A stretch of DNA of 39,338 bases from a virus: positions 1 through 39,338 of IMG/VR virus record IMGVR_UViG_3300042564_000462; one strand, given 5' to 3'. Position numbers and translations under genes: made by a program. The notes below the pieces were generated by a model, which saw only the letters and a program-made list of their open reading frames with translations, searched no databases and had not been told where the DNA came from. Of the stretch, positions 9,413-18,146 are shown piece after piece (the first letter of the stretch is position 1; each line of letters starts with the position of its first letter).

Positions 9413-10483
9413 ATGGTTAAAATTGCAGCTTATGCTATAGCTAAGAATGAATCTAAACACGTCAAGCAATGGGTAGATGCTACTAAGAGTGCAGATGTTA
9501 GGGTAGTTCTAGATACTGGATCAGAAGATAACACCTATGACCTACTCCAGAAGTACCCCGTAGAAGCCCACAGAGCTACGCTAACGGACTTTAGGTTTGA
9601 TGTAGCACGAAATATGGCACTAGATTTAGTACCATCTGACGTAGATGTATGTGTCTCTTTAGACATGGATGAAGTTCCTGACTCAGACTTCTTTGATAAA
9701 CTACGACAGGCTTGGCAGCCTGACACTGGTAGAGCTTGGGTTATGTGGGACACAGGTAATATCTGGGCTAACAATAATCGTATCCATGCTAGACATGGTT
9801 ACAAGTGGAGGTATCCTTGCCACGAAGTAATAGAACCTAATGATAAAAGTTTAGATAAACTTATTCTAATAGAGTCATTAGTTACTCATAAACCAGATGA
9901 TGATAAACCTAGAAGTAACTACTTACAATTACTTGAACTAGGTCATGCTGAAGATCCTACGGATCACCGAATGATTGTTTACTTAGCTCGTGAGTATTAT
10001 TTCAAAGGTATGTGGCAAGAACTTATTAATGTTGGCAAGAAGTTAGAAGACATCCCTGGTTGGAATGTTGAACGTGCTCAGACTTGGCGTGGTATAGGTG
10101 AAGCCTACTGCAAGTTAGGTAATGATCGTGAAGGTCTTTACTGGTATCAACGTAATGTTGAGGAAGCACCATTAGATTTAGAAGCTTGGATGCCACTAGC
10201 TTTTTATTACTATGAACGCAAGATGTGGAATCACTGCTATCAAGCAGCTATTAAAGTAACTGAACTCACTAATGTATCTTATAAACATTATGTAGCTGAT
10301 CAGTCAATGCACTGGCGTATGTACGATTTACTTTCTATTGCATGTTGGAACTTAGGCAAGAAGGGTTCTGCTAAAAAGTATGCACGTAAAGCAGTTGATC
10401 TTAATCCTGATGATGAAAGATTAATAAAAAACTATGAGTTTATTATGACTCAGACTGTAAAGGATTACAAGAATGGCTTGTAG
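9413..10483 (+). CDS. Glycosyltransferase family 2 with C-terminal TPR-like repeats
   Basis: 356 residues. The N-terminal domain shows GT2 features: IAAYAIAKNES at the start, the DTGSEDNT nucleotide-binding loop (residues 34-41), and a SLDMDE motif (D84, D86, E87) in the metal/nucleotide-sugar DxD position. From about residue 190, helical pairs with Trp/Tyr and a C-terminal GSAKKYARKAVDLNPDDE look like TPR repeats. Such GT2-TPR proteins glycosylate proteins or surface polymers. No signal peptide or membrane span, so it should act in the cytoplasm. It is bracketed by two copies of a Cys-rich gene and overlaps the second by 11 bases. Substrate unknown: fibre, capsid or host envelope. Confidence 0.85.
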   Translation: MVKIAAYAIAKNESKHVKQWVDATKSADVRVVLDTGSEDNTYDLLQKYPVEAHRATLTDFRFDVARNMALDLVPSDVDVCVSLDMDEVPDSDFFDKLRQAWQPDTGRAWVMWDTGNIWANNNRIHARHGYKWRYPCHEVIEPNDKSLDKLILIESLVTHKPDDDKPRSNYLQLLELGHAEDPTDHRMIVYLAREYYFKGMWQELINVGKKLEDIPGWNVERAQTWRGIGEAYCKLGNDREGLYWYQRNVEEAPLDLEAWMPLAFYYYERKMWNHCYQAAIKVTELTNVSYKHYVADQSMHWRMYDLLSIACWNLGKKGSAKKYARKAVDLNPDDERLIKNYEFIMTQTVKDYKNGL

Positions 10484-10739
10484 AACTGGCTGTCCTACTC
10501 AGGATCACAAGTCTTGGGGTGATTGCTTACGAGCATCAAACATACAGATGTCAACTGGTGACGCTAACGGCGAGCTAGTTAACAATGGTTGGACCAACAA
10601 GAAATGGGACAGCGAACTAAAGTTATACCGTGAAGCTCGTGCTCAAGGTATACAACCAGAAGGAACATCTACTGCCAAAATACGCAAGGCTATGGATGTA
10701 AGCGACAAAACAGGACACGCATTCGGTTCTGCTTTATAA
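10473..10739 (+). CDS. Cys-rich actinophage-type protein, 88 aa
   Basis: Starts MACRTGCPTQDHKSWGDCLR, giving Cys at residues 3, 7 and 18, and ends in a helical segment (YREARAQGIQPEGT, then KIRKAMDVSDKTG). I recall this CRTGCPTQDH pattern from many actinobacteriophage genomes, where its function is unknown. The ATG lies inside the glycosyltransferase gene (11-base overlap), and a ribosome site (AAAGGAG) for the next gene follows its stop. A truncated copy occurs at 9300-9395. The Cys and His could bind zinc, but only three Cys are present. Confidence 0.75.
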   Translation: MACRTGCPTQDHKSWGDCLRASNIQMSTGDANGELVNNGWTNKKWDSELKLYREARAQGIQPEGTSTAKIRKAMDVSDKTGHAFGSAL

Positions 10740-10750
10740 AGGAGATAACC

Positions 10751-10903
10751 ATGTGTGCTTCATGTGGATGTAATCACGTTAACTATAATCACGAAGTTCC
10801 TACAATGCCAGGATCATACAAAGGTATTGACAAAGTAAATTACAACATGCCGAAGGTACCAGCAGTTCCTGCTATGCCTAAGTCAACTAAGAAGGGTAAG
10901 TAA
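10751..10903 (+). CDS. Short Cys/His peptide, 50 aa
   Basis: Starts MCASCGCNHVNYNHEV: three Cys and two His in the first 14 residues, suggesting a small metal site. A Met/Pro/Lys-rich extended tail follows (MPKVPAVPAMPKSTKKGK). It has a perfect ribosome site (AAAGGAG) seven bases upstream of the ATG and ends one base before the next ATG. Small proteins opening with MC-x-x-CGC are, to my recollection, frequent in actinophage late operons; the function is not known. Confidence 0.68.
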   Translation: MCASCGCNHVNYNHEVPTMPGSYKGIDKVNYNMPKVPAVPAMPKSTKKGK

Positions 10904-10904
10904 C

Positions 10905-11348
10905 ATGGCAATGAAAAAAATGACTGGTGCTAGTAAGCCAGCTGCAAAGATGGCAGCTAAGGCTAAGCCATCACGTGGTAGCAAGACTGATAAGCAAATG
11001 GGTGATATGAATCAGCGTGAATCATATAACGCTAAGCGTGATGCAAACAATAAAGTAGTTGCAAAGTACGCTCCACTTAAAGTTAATACCAGTGCAGATA
11101 AAGTTAGCAAATCAAGTACTGGTGTAAAAGTAAAAGGTGAAACACCTCGTTACTCTATGCACAAAGAAGTTTTGGCTGCACGTAAAAAGCGCAACGAACA
11201 ACGCGCTGGTGGCAAAGTAGGAGTTACAAGTGCAGGTAAGTCTAATCCTAAAAAGCGACCTGCAGGCACAGGTGGTTCTATGCCTAAGTATATTCCAAGT
11301 GCAAAAGCAGTAAAAAATACAATAAAAAAGTCACAAAGAAGTAAGTAA
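10905..11348 (+). CDS. Highly basic low-complexity protein, 147 aa
   Basis: Function not recognised. Dominated by Lys, Arg, Ala, Ser and Gly (for example SKPAAKMAAKAKPSRGSKTDK), with almost no hydrophobic core, so probably disordered. First of three consecutive very basic proteins in the late operon (10905-11766). The ATG lies one base after the previous stop. A role in DNA condensation or virion interior is plausible from charge and late position, but there is no direct evidence. Confidence 0.65.
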   Translation: MAMKKMTGASKPAAKMAAKAKPSRGSKTDKQMGDMNQRESYNAKRDANNKVVAKYAPLKVNTSADKVSKSSTGVKVKGETPRYSMHKEVLAARKKRNEQRAGGKVGVTSAGKSNPKKRPAGTGGSMPKYIPSAKAVKNTIKKSQRSK

Positions 11349-11350
11349 TC

Positions 11351-11617
11351 ATGGTAGCTAAGAAAGATCCACGGTTAACACGTGCTGGTGTTTCTGGCTA
11401 CAACAAGCCAAAGCGAACACCTAATCATCCTACTAAGTCGCACGTTGTTGTGGCTAAAAAAGGTACACAGGTTAAGACTATTCGTTTTGGACAACAAGGT
11501 GTGACGGGTGATAGACAACCTACTAAAAGACAGGCTTCGTTTAAAGCCCGTCACGCTAAGAACATTGCCAAAGGCAATATGAGTGCAGCGTACTGGGCGG
11601 ACAAAGTTAAATGGTAA
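11351..11617 (+). CDS. Basic protein, 88 aa
   Basis: Function not recognised. Lys/Arg-rich, with the segments VSGYNKPKRTPNHPTKSHVVVAK and KRQASFKARHAKNIAKGNMSAAYWADKVKW; the C-terminal part should be a basic amphipathic helix. It starts two bases after the previous stop and ends inside the start of the 51-residue gene (ATGGTAA overlap). Proteins ending in a motif of this kind (SFKARHxKNIxKGxMSAAYWA-x-KVKW) recur in actinophage genomes to my recollection, with no assigned function. Confidence 0.68.
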   Translation: MVAKKDPRLTRAGVSGYNKPKRTPNHPTKSHVVVAKKGTQVKTIRFGQQGVTGDRQPTKRQASFKARHAKNIAKGNMSAAYWADKVKW

Positions 11618-11766
11618 AAAAGGTATGGGATAAACCAAACCCTAAAAAGAAATCTAAAACATTAACACCAGCTCAAAAGGCTGCAGCTAAAGCTCGTGCT
11701 AAAAAAGCTGGACGACCTTATCCAAATCTAATTGACAACATGGCAGCTACTCGAAAGAAAAAATAA
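11611..11766 (+). CDS. Basic peptide, 51 aa
   Basis: Begins MVKKVWDKPNPKKKSK and continues LTPAQKAAAKARAKKAGRPYPNLIDN, ending in ATRKKK. The ATG overlaps the end of the preceding gene (ATGGTAA), and its TAA ends directly before the ATG of the NADAR gene, so the spacing supports it as real. The RAKKAGRPYPNLIDN block is a pattern I associate with small actinophage proteins. It is likely a helix followed by a short conserved tail. Function unknown; it belongs to the basic late cluster. Confidence 0.68.
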   Translation: MVKKVWDKPNPKKKSKTLTPAQKAAAKARAKKAGRPYPNLIDNMAATRKKK

Positions 11767-13800
11767 ATGGCTAACCCAATAGCACCACCAATAGATCAGT
11801 ACCGTGGTACTAACATTGTAGAAAAAGATAATGATTCAGTTGCATGGGAAGTTGCTGACTTTTTATTTGGTGCTAAGTCAATTAAAAAAATTATGGATGG
11901 CGAAGGCACTTGGGGCGATGCCCTTAACGTAGGTATAACTGCAGCCACATTTTTAATCCCACCTGCAAAGATAGCTCAACTAGGAACTAAAGCTTTAAGA
12001 ACTGTATTAGCAGAAACCATAGTTGTAAATGCTGCTACTGATTCATTGCCTGTTGTAGCTAAAGCAGCTGGTAAAACTAAATTAGAAATTGAAGCTGAGT
12101 TAGCTAGACGTGGTAAGCCAGTTGAATACAACCCTGCTGTAACTACTGCTGAAGATGTACGAACTCTTGAGCCAAACATAACACTTGGTCCTGGCGCAAC
12201 AGCAGATGATCTTGCTGAGTATCAGGCATCGCAAGGTCCTGCTAAGTTTTTAGAACGTAATCCTGATCTTGATCCTGAAGAGATTAGTATTCTTACAAAT
12301 AAAAATGACATACCATCTGTTGATAAGTCAGGCAAAGCTGTACCTAACAGTGAGCGAGCAGCTGACGCTAAAGTTAAACGTGACTTAAATCGTGGTACTC
12401 CAGAAGAAATTAAAACTGCACAGCAAGTTGATGAACTTAATACTAAAACACCACGCGAACCAGTTAAGCGTTCATCCGTTCAAGCTGAATTAGATAATAT
12501 TACTTCAGATAAAAATATCTTAGAAGAAATGCTTACTCTTTCTGGTGAAGAAGTTGGAAGAGATCAAGTAGGTAAAGTTGTTGGAACTCTACGCCGTCTT
12601 GCTCAAAAAGAAAAAGATCCAGAGATACGTAGAGAAATCTATAAAGACATAGAAGATCTTAAAAAGAATGGTGTATCAACAAACATAGTTGACAGAATTA
12701 AATCTGAAGTAGCAAAGCTTGATAGAACATCAGTTAGACTTCAAAGATATATTGATGATCCAACTGATCCAAAAGCTGTAGATTATGTTGAACGTTATAT
12801 TCCATTTTTTAAGACAGATAAAAAAACTGGAGCAACAACACGCGACTGGGCTAGTCCACGTAACTACGAAGCAGTTCGACCAGCAGGTAAGCCTGGCAAA
12901 GCACCAGACAGTCCTGCACGTTCTACGTTAACTGAATTAAAGTCTGATGAAAAATCTATTACACGCATGATAGATAATGAAACAGATCCAGATATTCTTT
13001 CTGGATTACGTTCTGACTTAAAGCGTACTCAAGAAGAAATCTTTAATCAAGAAACTAAGCAAGCACGTGAAGCAATTGCTAGGTCTCCAATTAAACCAGA
13101 ACAACCTAAAGCAACACCTGAACTTGCTGGTGCTAAAAAAGAAATAGATAAACTTCAAAAAGAAATTGATGATCTACGTGTTGAGTACACTGGCATTAAA
13201 GAACCAAAGACAATGCCAAACGGCGAAGAACTTTCAGTTCAACAGCAGCGTAAATTAATTGTTGAATCAGCCAGAATTAAAGGCGAGCAAATTAAAAAGC
13301 TAGAAAAGCGTGTACCTACAACTAAGTTAGAACCAGCAATCGAACCTGTTAAATCAGTTGCAAGTGAATTAAAACCAATTAATTTTTTTAGAGGAGAAAA
13401 TGCTTTTCTTTCTAACATGAGTGAGTCTTCTTTTAAGGTTGGTCAAGAAACTTATCCAACCGTTGAACATTTTTTCCAAGCAATGAAGACTACTGATTCA
13501 GCTCAACGTGCAAAAATTCTTGCTGCTAAGACAGCAGGAGAAGCAAAAAAAATTGGTAGGACTGTAACGCTTCGCAAGAACTGGACTCAAATACGTGAAG
13601 AAGTAATGGAAACTGCACTTCGCGCAAAGTTCCAACAAAATCCAGAACTAAAAAAGAAGTTAATTGACACTGGTGATGTTGAATTAATTGAAGGTAATAC
13701 CTGGGGAGATACTTTCTGGGGTCAAGTTAATGGCAAGGGTTCAAATAAACTTGGAAAGCTTCTTATGAAAATTCGTGATGAACTAATGGAAGGTAAGTAA
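11767..13800 (+). CDS. Large late protein with C-terminal NADAR (YbiA-like) domain
   Basis: 677 residues. About residues 537-672 match the NADAR/YbiA N-glycosidase family: FFRGENAFLSNMS, YPTVEHFFQAMK (T565, E567, H568), GRTVTLRKNW, and NTWGDTFWG (W646, W651) followed by GKGSNKLGKLLMKIR. Family members cleave ribose-base bonds in riboflavin intermediates, and some remove ADP-ribose from guanine. The expected motif residues are present, so activity is plausible. Residues 1-536 are unlike any enzyme I know: a hydrophobic Ala/Gly patch at about 50-85, then a long Lys/Glu-rich, partly coiled-coil region. It sits in the late operon between basic proteins and tail genes (TAATG overlap downstream), so it may be a virion component. 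Confidence 0.82.
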   Translation: MANPIAPPIDQYRGTNIVEKDNDSVAWEVADFLFGAKSIKKIMDGEGTWGDALNVGITAATFLIPPAKIAQLGTKALRTVLAETIVVNAATDSLPVVAKAAGKTKLEIEAELARRGKPVEYNPAVTTAEDVRTLEPNITLGPGATADDLAEYQASQGPAKFLERNPDLDPEEISILTNKNDIPSVDKSGKAVPNSERAADAKVKRDLNRGTPEEIKTAQQVDELNTKTPREPVKRSSVQAELDNITSDKNILEEMLTLSGEEVGRDQVGKVVGTLRRLAQKEKDPEIRREIYKDIEDLKKNGVSTNIVDRIKSEVAKLDRTSVRLQRYIDDPTDPKAVDYVERYIPFFKTDKKTGATTRDWASPRNYEAVRPAGKPGKAPDSPARSTLTELKSDEKSITRMIDNETDPDILSGLRSDLKRTQEEIFNQETKQAREAIARSPIKPEQPKATPELAGAKKEIDKLQKEIDDLRVEYTGIKEPKTMPNGEELSVQQQRKLIVESARIKGEQIKKLEKRVPTTKLEPAIEPVKSVASELKPINFFRGENAFLSNMSESSFKVGQETYPTVEHFFQAMKTTDSAQRAKILAAKTAGEAKKIGRTVTLRKNWTQIREEVMETALRAKFQQNPELKKKLIDTGDVELIEGNTWGDTFWGQVNGKGSNKLGKLLMKIRDELMEGK

Positions 13801-14699
13801 TGGCTACGTTTGGTCAAATGACTGATGAGGTATCACGTAAGTTAGCAGGCTTTACCCTGCGTCAAGATCGTCAGACACACCTTACTGCTGCAGTTAATGC
13901 AACTGCAACTAGTATTACTGTTGCTTCTGCTGCTAACATTTCTACTGGTGTTATTCAGATTGATGATGAATTAATTTATGTAGATTCTTATGACCGTAAC
14001 TCTGGTGTACTTAGCATTCCGCCTTATGGTCGTGGGTACAATGGCACATCTGCTGCTACACATCAGAACGGTGCACGTGTAATTGTATCTCCTACCTTCC
14101 CATCTGTAGACATTAAGGAAGCTATTAATGATACGATTCAGGCAGTTTATCCAGACTTGTATGCTACTGCTACCCATACATTCTCTTACTCAACAGCTAA
14201 ATCAACTTATGCTTTACCTGACGAAGCAGAAACTGTGCTTGCAGTATCCTTCCAAACTACTGGTCCATCTAAAGAATGGCTTCCTATTCGTAGTTGGCGT
14301 GTTGATTCTATGGCTAACACTGCTGCTTTTAATTCTCGCAACAGTATTAGTCTTTACTCTGGTGTTGAACCAGGAAGAACTGTACAGATATTTTATACAT
14401 CCGCACCAACCGTAATGGATACCAATGATGATGAGTTTGAAATTGTTACTGGTTTACCTGTGTCCTGTAAGGATGTAATTGTTCTTGGTGCAGCAGCACG
14501 ACTAGCTTCATTCGTAGATCCAGGTCGTTTAACCTTTGGCTCTGCTGAATCAGATCAACAATCACAGATTGCTGGTCGCTCTTATGGTGCTGGTACTAAC
14601 ACTGCTAAATACTTGCTTGCACTATATGACAAGAGACTTGCTGAAGAAAGTCGAAAGTTAACTGATCGTAACCCAACTAGAATCCACTTCACAAGATAG
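13800..14699 (+). CDS. Probable tail-tube/adaptor protein, 299 aa
   Basis: No family recognised with certainty. The N-terminus has a helix, then a small beta module (TSITVASAANISTGVIQIDDELIYVDSYDRNSGVLSI), followed by GYNGTSAATHQNGARV, which occurs in phage virion proteins at variable positions. The middle has SVDIKEAINDTIQAVYPDLY and WLPIRSWRVD. The C-terminus is a helix-rich YDKRLAEESRKLTDRNP. This layout and its placement, with the probable nozzle gene two genes downstream, suggest a head-tail adaptor or tubular protein comparable in role to T7 gp11. That comparison is positional. Confidence 0.55.
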   Translation: MATFGQMTDEVSRKLAGFTLRQDRQTHLTAAVNATATSITVASAANISTGVIQIDDELIYVDSYDRNSGVLSIPPYGRGYNGTSAATHQNGARVIVSPTFPSVDIKEAINDTIQAVYPDLYATATHTFSYSTAKSTYALPDEAETVLAVSFQTTGPSKEWLPIRSWRVDSMANTAAFNSRNSISLYSGVEPGRTVQIFYTSAPTVMDTNDDEFEIVTGLPVSCKDVIVLGAAARLASFVDPGRLTFGSAESDQQSQIAGRSYGAGTNTAKYLLALYDKRLAEESRKLTDRNPTRIHFTR

Positions 14700-14706
14700 G
14701 TAAATC

Positions 14707-15933
14707 ATGTCCCGTAATTACACATCTATTGCAGAACCTAAAACATTAAGTGGTGATATAAACAATAGTACCACACAGCTTACTCTTAACAACGTAACAG
14801 GCTTACCTAGTCCACCATATGTTCTTGTACTTAGTCCAGATACTGCAAGTGAAGAAGTTGTACTTGTAGTTGCAGATGCTACTTTAACTGCACCAACAGT
14901 TAGAGTTCAAAGAGCTATTGAAACTGGTGCTACTGCTTACCCACATACGAATGGTGATTCAGTTCGTCACATGATTGTTGGCTCTGACTTACAGTTAGTA
15001 CACGATCATCTTGACAATACTACCACTGCACATGGTGCAACTGGTGCTGTTGTTGGTACAACAAATTCACAAACTCTTACTAACAAAACTTTAACTACAC
15101 CAAAGATTAATGAAAATGTTAATCTTACTGCTACATCTACAGAGTTAAATATTCTTGATGGTGCAACACTTAGCACAACAGAACTTAATTATGTTGATGG
15201 TGTAACTTCTGCTATTCAAACACAATTAAATACTAAAGCTCCTAGTGCTGATCCTACATTTACTGGAACCGTAGTTCTTCCATCTACTACTTCAATTGGT
15301 ACAATTACTTCTACTGAACTTAGCTATGTTGATGGAGTTACTTCTTCAATTCAAACGCAAATTGGTACAATTAATACGGCATTAACAACTAACACTCCAG
15401 TTGGTTCTATTGTTATGTGGGCTAAAAATGAAATTCCTACTGGCTGGCTAGAGTGCAATGGTCAATCAACCGCTAGTTATCCGACTCTTGCTGGTATTGT
15501 AGGTGCAACTGTACCTGATATGCGTGGATTTGTACCTGCTGGTTTTAAGACTGATGATGATGCCTTTGGTACATTAAAGGGAACTGGTGGTTCTAAGACA
15601 AGCACTGCGCCACACACTCACGTTACAGACATTAACCACGGTCACACTGCTTCTGGTAGTACATCTATTGATACACAAGGTAATCACAGCCACGCATCGA
15701 ATATTGAAATTGCTGGATCTTTAGCCAATGGTGGTATTTATCTTCTTGAGCTTAATACAACTCCTAGATCACCTTATCTGCAGTATGCTGGAGACCACAG
15801 TCATAATGCATCAACAAGTGTAACTGTCAATGGAACTGGAACAGATAACAAAACATCTGGCGGTTCAAGTGCAAGTGCTACTAACGGTAACTTACAGCCA
15901 TACTTCACACTCAAGTTTATCATCAAATTCTAA
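14707..15933 (+). CDS. Second tail fibre with collar domain, 408 aa
   Basis: Residues 1-100 include the same kind of beta module as the preceding gene (INNSTTQLTLNNVTGLP). About 125-225 is a fibre shaft with repeated TSTELNILDG / STTELNYVDGVTS / STELSYVDGVTS units. About 230-290 is a tail collar domain (GSIVMWAKNEIPTGWLECNG, then VPDMRGFVPAG). The end is His-rich (APHTHVTDINHGH, GNHSHAS, GDHSHNAS) and finishes NLQPYFTLKFIIKF, closely paralleling the protein at 8623-9288. Probably a second receptor-binding or shaft protein. Ribosome site AGGTAA lies before the ATG. Confidence 0.83.
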   Translation: MSRNYTSIAEPKTLSGDINNSTTQLTLNNVTGLPSPPYVLVLSPDTASEEVVLVVADATLTAPTVRVQRAIETGATAYPHTNGDSVRHMIVGSDLQLVHDHLDNTTTAHGATGAVVGTTNSQTLTNKTLTTPKINENVNLTATSTELNILDGATLSTTELNYVDGVTSAIQTQLNTKAPSADPTFTGTVVLPSTTSIGTITSTELSYVDGVTSSIQTQIGTINTALTTNTPVGSIVMWAKNEIPTGWLECNGQSTASYPTLAGIVGATVPDMRGFVPAGFKTDDDAFGTLKGTGGSKTSTAPHTHVTDINHGHTASGSTSIDTQGNHSHASNIEIAGSLANGGIYLLELNTTPRSPYLQYAGDHSHNASTSVTVNGTGTDNKTSGGSSASATNGNLQPYFTLKFIIKF

Positions 15934-15942
15934 GGAGCATAA

Positions 15943-17934
15943 GTGCCAACTTATGATATTACAGAAGGTGTTCCATATGACCTTGCCGTACCATCAACCG
16001 AAGCAACCTTTGAATTAACTGATACAGCTTTTGATATTGTTATTGATGATCTACCATTTATTGTTAGTGTCAATAATCAAAATCCATATCGTCGTGAAAC
16101 TGCACCATATAAAAAAGATCAGTTTGATAATAGTCCTGAACCAGGTGAGCAATCACTTACTGGTTGGTGGTTACGATCACAGACATCATGGCATAATGGT
16201 AGTGGCATTTCATTCTATGAACCAGGCACTGACTACGAACATGTAAGCCATAGGTTTGCAGATAGTCGTGGTGTAGATGTATGGACTATTGGACAAGCTA
16301 CATTACTTCCAGATGTATTCTATGCATACAGTGATGCTAGTGGCATTAATGCTGCTACTGGTAACGACGGTACTAATGATTGTCTTGTATCTGGTGATAG
16401 TCTTGGTGTACTAAAGCGGATTGTTTTAAATGGTAATAGTGCAGCAACCGAAGATGATTATGTGGTAGCTGGTGGATCAACACTTAGTGGTCACTCAACT
16501 ACGTTTCCAATTATTTCTGTAGCAACTAATGGTACTAGGTACTACGCTGCCTGTTCTACTTGCATTCATACTGGTCTTGTTAATGATTTAGATACTGATG
16601 TTGTTTTTGCTAGGCACAGTTCTGTTACTCAAGGTGTAATTAAATACATTAAAGGACAGTTATTCTTTGGTGATGGTAGAACTCTTTACTTATTAAACTC
16701 TGCTTACACAGGCAATGGTAACCACACTGGTAGCAATGATATGTCTGCTGCATCTAGCACATCTAAGGTTCACATTAATCTTAACTGGAACTGGAAAGAT
16801 GTAACAGCTGGTCCTACTTATGTTTATGCTGCTGGTAATGCTGGTAATAAATCTGAGATTTATGCAATAGGTTTTGATGAGACAACTAACTTGCCTGACC
16901 TGCCAGGCGGTTTTGTTGTAGCATCTATGCCTGATGGTGAAAACATTATTGCAATTGAATACTACTTAGGATACTTAGCAGTTGCTACCACTAAGGGTGT
17001 ACGCATATGTCAAGTTGGTCCTACTGGACTAGTAACACTTGGACCACTACTAATTGATTCTACCAATGCAGTCAATGGTTTTGCTACTAAGGATAAATAT
17101 ATCTACGCAGCTACTAAGGTAGCTGATGGTGCTTACACTAATGCTTGTTTAATTCGTATTGACTTATCACAATCATTTAATGACGGTACTTTTGCTTATG
17201 CTTATGACTTAGAGTATCAATCTAGTAAAGATGGAGATGACTCTGAAGCAACTGAAGTTTATTTAGTTGACGATAGATTGGTCATGGTAGTTGAAGAAAA
17301 TCAAGACGGTCTTAAGGGTGAGCTACAAGTAGAACACACTACTAGAAAGCGTAGCACTGGCTGGCTTAAGACGGGTAAGATTCGTTATGGAACTGTTGAG
17401 CCTAAGTTTTTTAGATACGTTAATCTTCAATGTACTACTGGTCAAGGTGACAGTATAACCATTTTTACTATTGATAAGTCTGGTCTTGAATCATCTCTTG
17501 CAGTTGTTAGTGCAGGCTTAAGCAATAAAGATATTTTAATAACTACGCCTTCTACGAAGCAAGAGTTTATGGCATTTAAGTTTGTGTTTAACAACTCTAC
17601 CGATGATCAAGACCTACCTATACTAGAGGCTTACCAAATTAAATCTACTCCAGCTACACGCCGTCAGCGTTTGTATCAGTACCCACTGTCTTGTTATGAC
17701 AATGAGATGGACAGATTTAATTCTATTTTTGGTTACGATGGTCGTGCTATGGAATTTATTCAACGCATTGAATCTATTGAAGAGACGGGTAAGTTTGTAA
17801 CAGTAACTGACTACCGTACTAGTGAACAGTATCAAGGTGTAATTGAAGAAGTTAGATTTATAAATGAATCTTCCCCAGATAAAAATAGTAGTGGCTTTGG
17901 TGGCTTACTACTAGTAACAGTAAGGAAATTATAA
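15943..17934 (+). CDS. Probable tail nozzle/beta-propeller protein, 663 aa
   Basis: Starts with GTG at 15943 after a strong ribosome site (AAGGAG, 6 bases upstream). All-beta and rich in Gly, Asp and Tyr, with recurring blades such as GVDVWTIGQATLLPDVFYAYSD, TRYYAACSTCIHTGL and GYLAVATTKGVRICQVG. This suggests a beta propeller in the central 80-450 region, as in the nozzle proteins of T7-like phages (gp12 role). The C-terminal part includes IFGYDGRAMEFIQRIESIEETGKFVTVTDYRTSEQYQGVIEEVRF, which looks like a tail-tip domain. No enzyme motif is seen. Ends with TAATGA overlap into the holin-like gene. Confidence 0.6.
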   Translation: MPTYDITEGVPYDLAVPSTEATFELTDTAFDIVIDDLPFIVSVNNQNPYRRETAPYKKDQFDNSPEPGEQSLTGWWLRSQTSWHNGSGISFYEPGTDYEHVSHRFADSRGVDVWTIGQATLLPDVFYAYSDASGINAATGNDGTNDCLVSGDSLGVLKRIVLNGNSAATEDDYVVAGGSTLSGHSTTFPIISVATNGTRYYAACSTCIHTGLVNDLDTDVVFARHSSVTQGVIKYIKGQLFFGDGRTLYLLNSAYTGNGNHTGSNDMSAASSTSKVHINLNWNWKDVTAGPTYVYAAGNAGNKSEIYAIGFDETTNLPDLPGGFVVASMPDGENIIAIEYYLGYLAVATTKGVRICQVGPTGLVTLGPLLIDSTNAVNGFATKDKYIYAATKVADGAYTNACLIRIDLSQSFNDGTFAYAYDLEYQSSKDGDDSEATEVYLVDDRLVMVVEENQDGLKGELQVEHTTRKRSTGWLKTGKIRYGTVEPKFFRYVNLQCTTGQGDSITIFTIDKSGLESSLAVVSAGLSNKDILITTPSTKQEFMAFKFVFNNSTDDQDLPILEAYQIKSTPATRRQRLYQYPLSCYDNEMDRFNSIFGYDGRAMEFIQRIESIEETGKFVTVTDYRTSEQYQGVIEEVRFINESSPDKNSSGFGGLLLVTVRKL

Positions 17935-18146
17935 TGAGTAAAGCAAAAAGATTTGGTATCTGGTTAGCAGATAGTCCATTTGGTGGCATGTTAAAGGCAG
18001 CACTAGGTGCTGTACTTGTATATGTTTTAGACAATGTTTCATCTTTTGACTTAGCACCAATTGTTGTTGTTGCATTAGGTGCAGCATTGCCAGTAGCAAT
18101 TAACTACGTTAATGCTATGGATCTACGTTATGGAAATGTAGAATAA
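17934..18146 (+). CDS. Holin-like membrane protein, 70 aa
   Basis: Two hydrophobic segments: about residues 17-34 (GGMLKAALGAVLVYVLDN) and 41-62 (APIVVVALGAALPVAINYV), with a basic N-terminus (MSKAKRF). Size, two spans and the position immediately before the endolysin (stop-start overlap TAATG) fit a class II-type holin. It is the best holin candidate; a single-span protein at 5807-6037 is the other small membrane protein of the late operon. The exact family is not identified. Confidence 0.72.
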   Translation: MSKAKRFGIWLADSPFGGMLKAALGAVLVYVLDNVSSFDLAPIVVVALGAALPVAINYVNAMDLRYGNVE

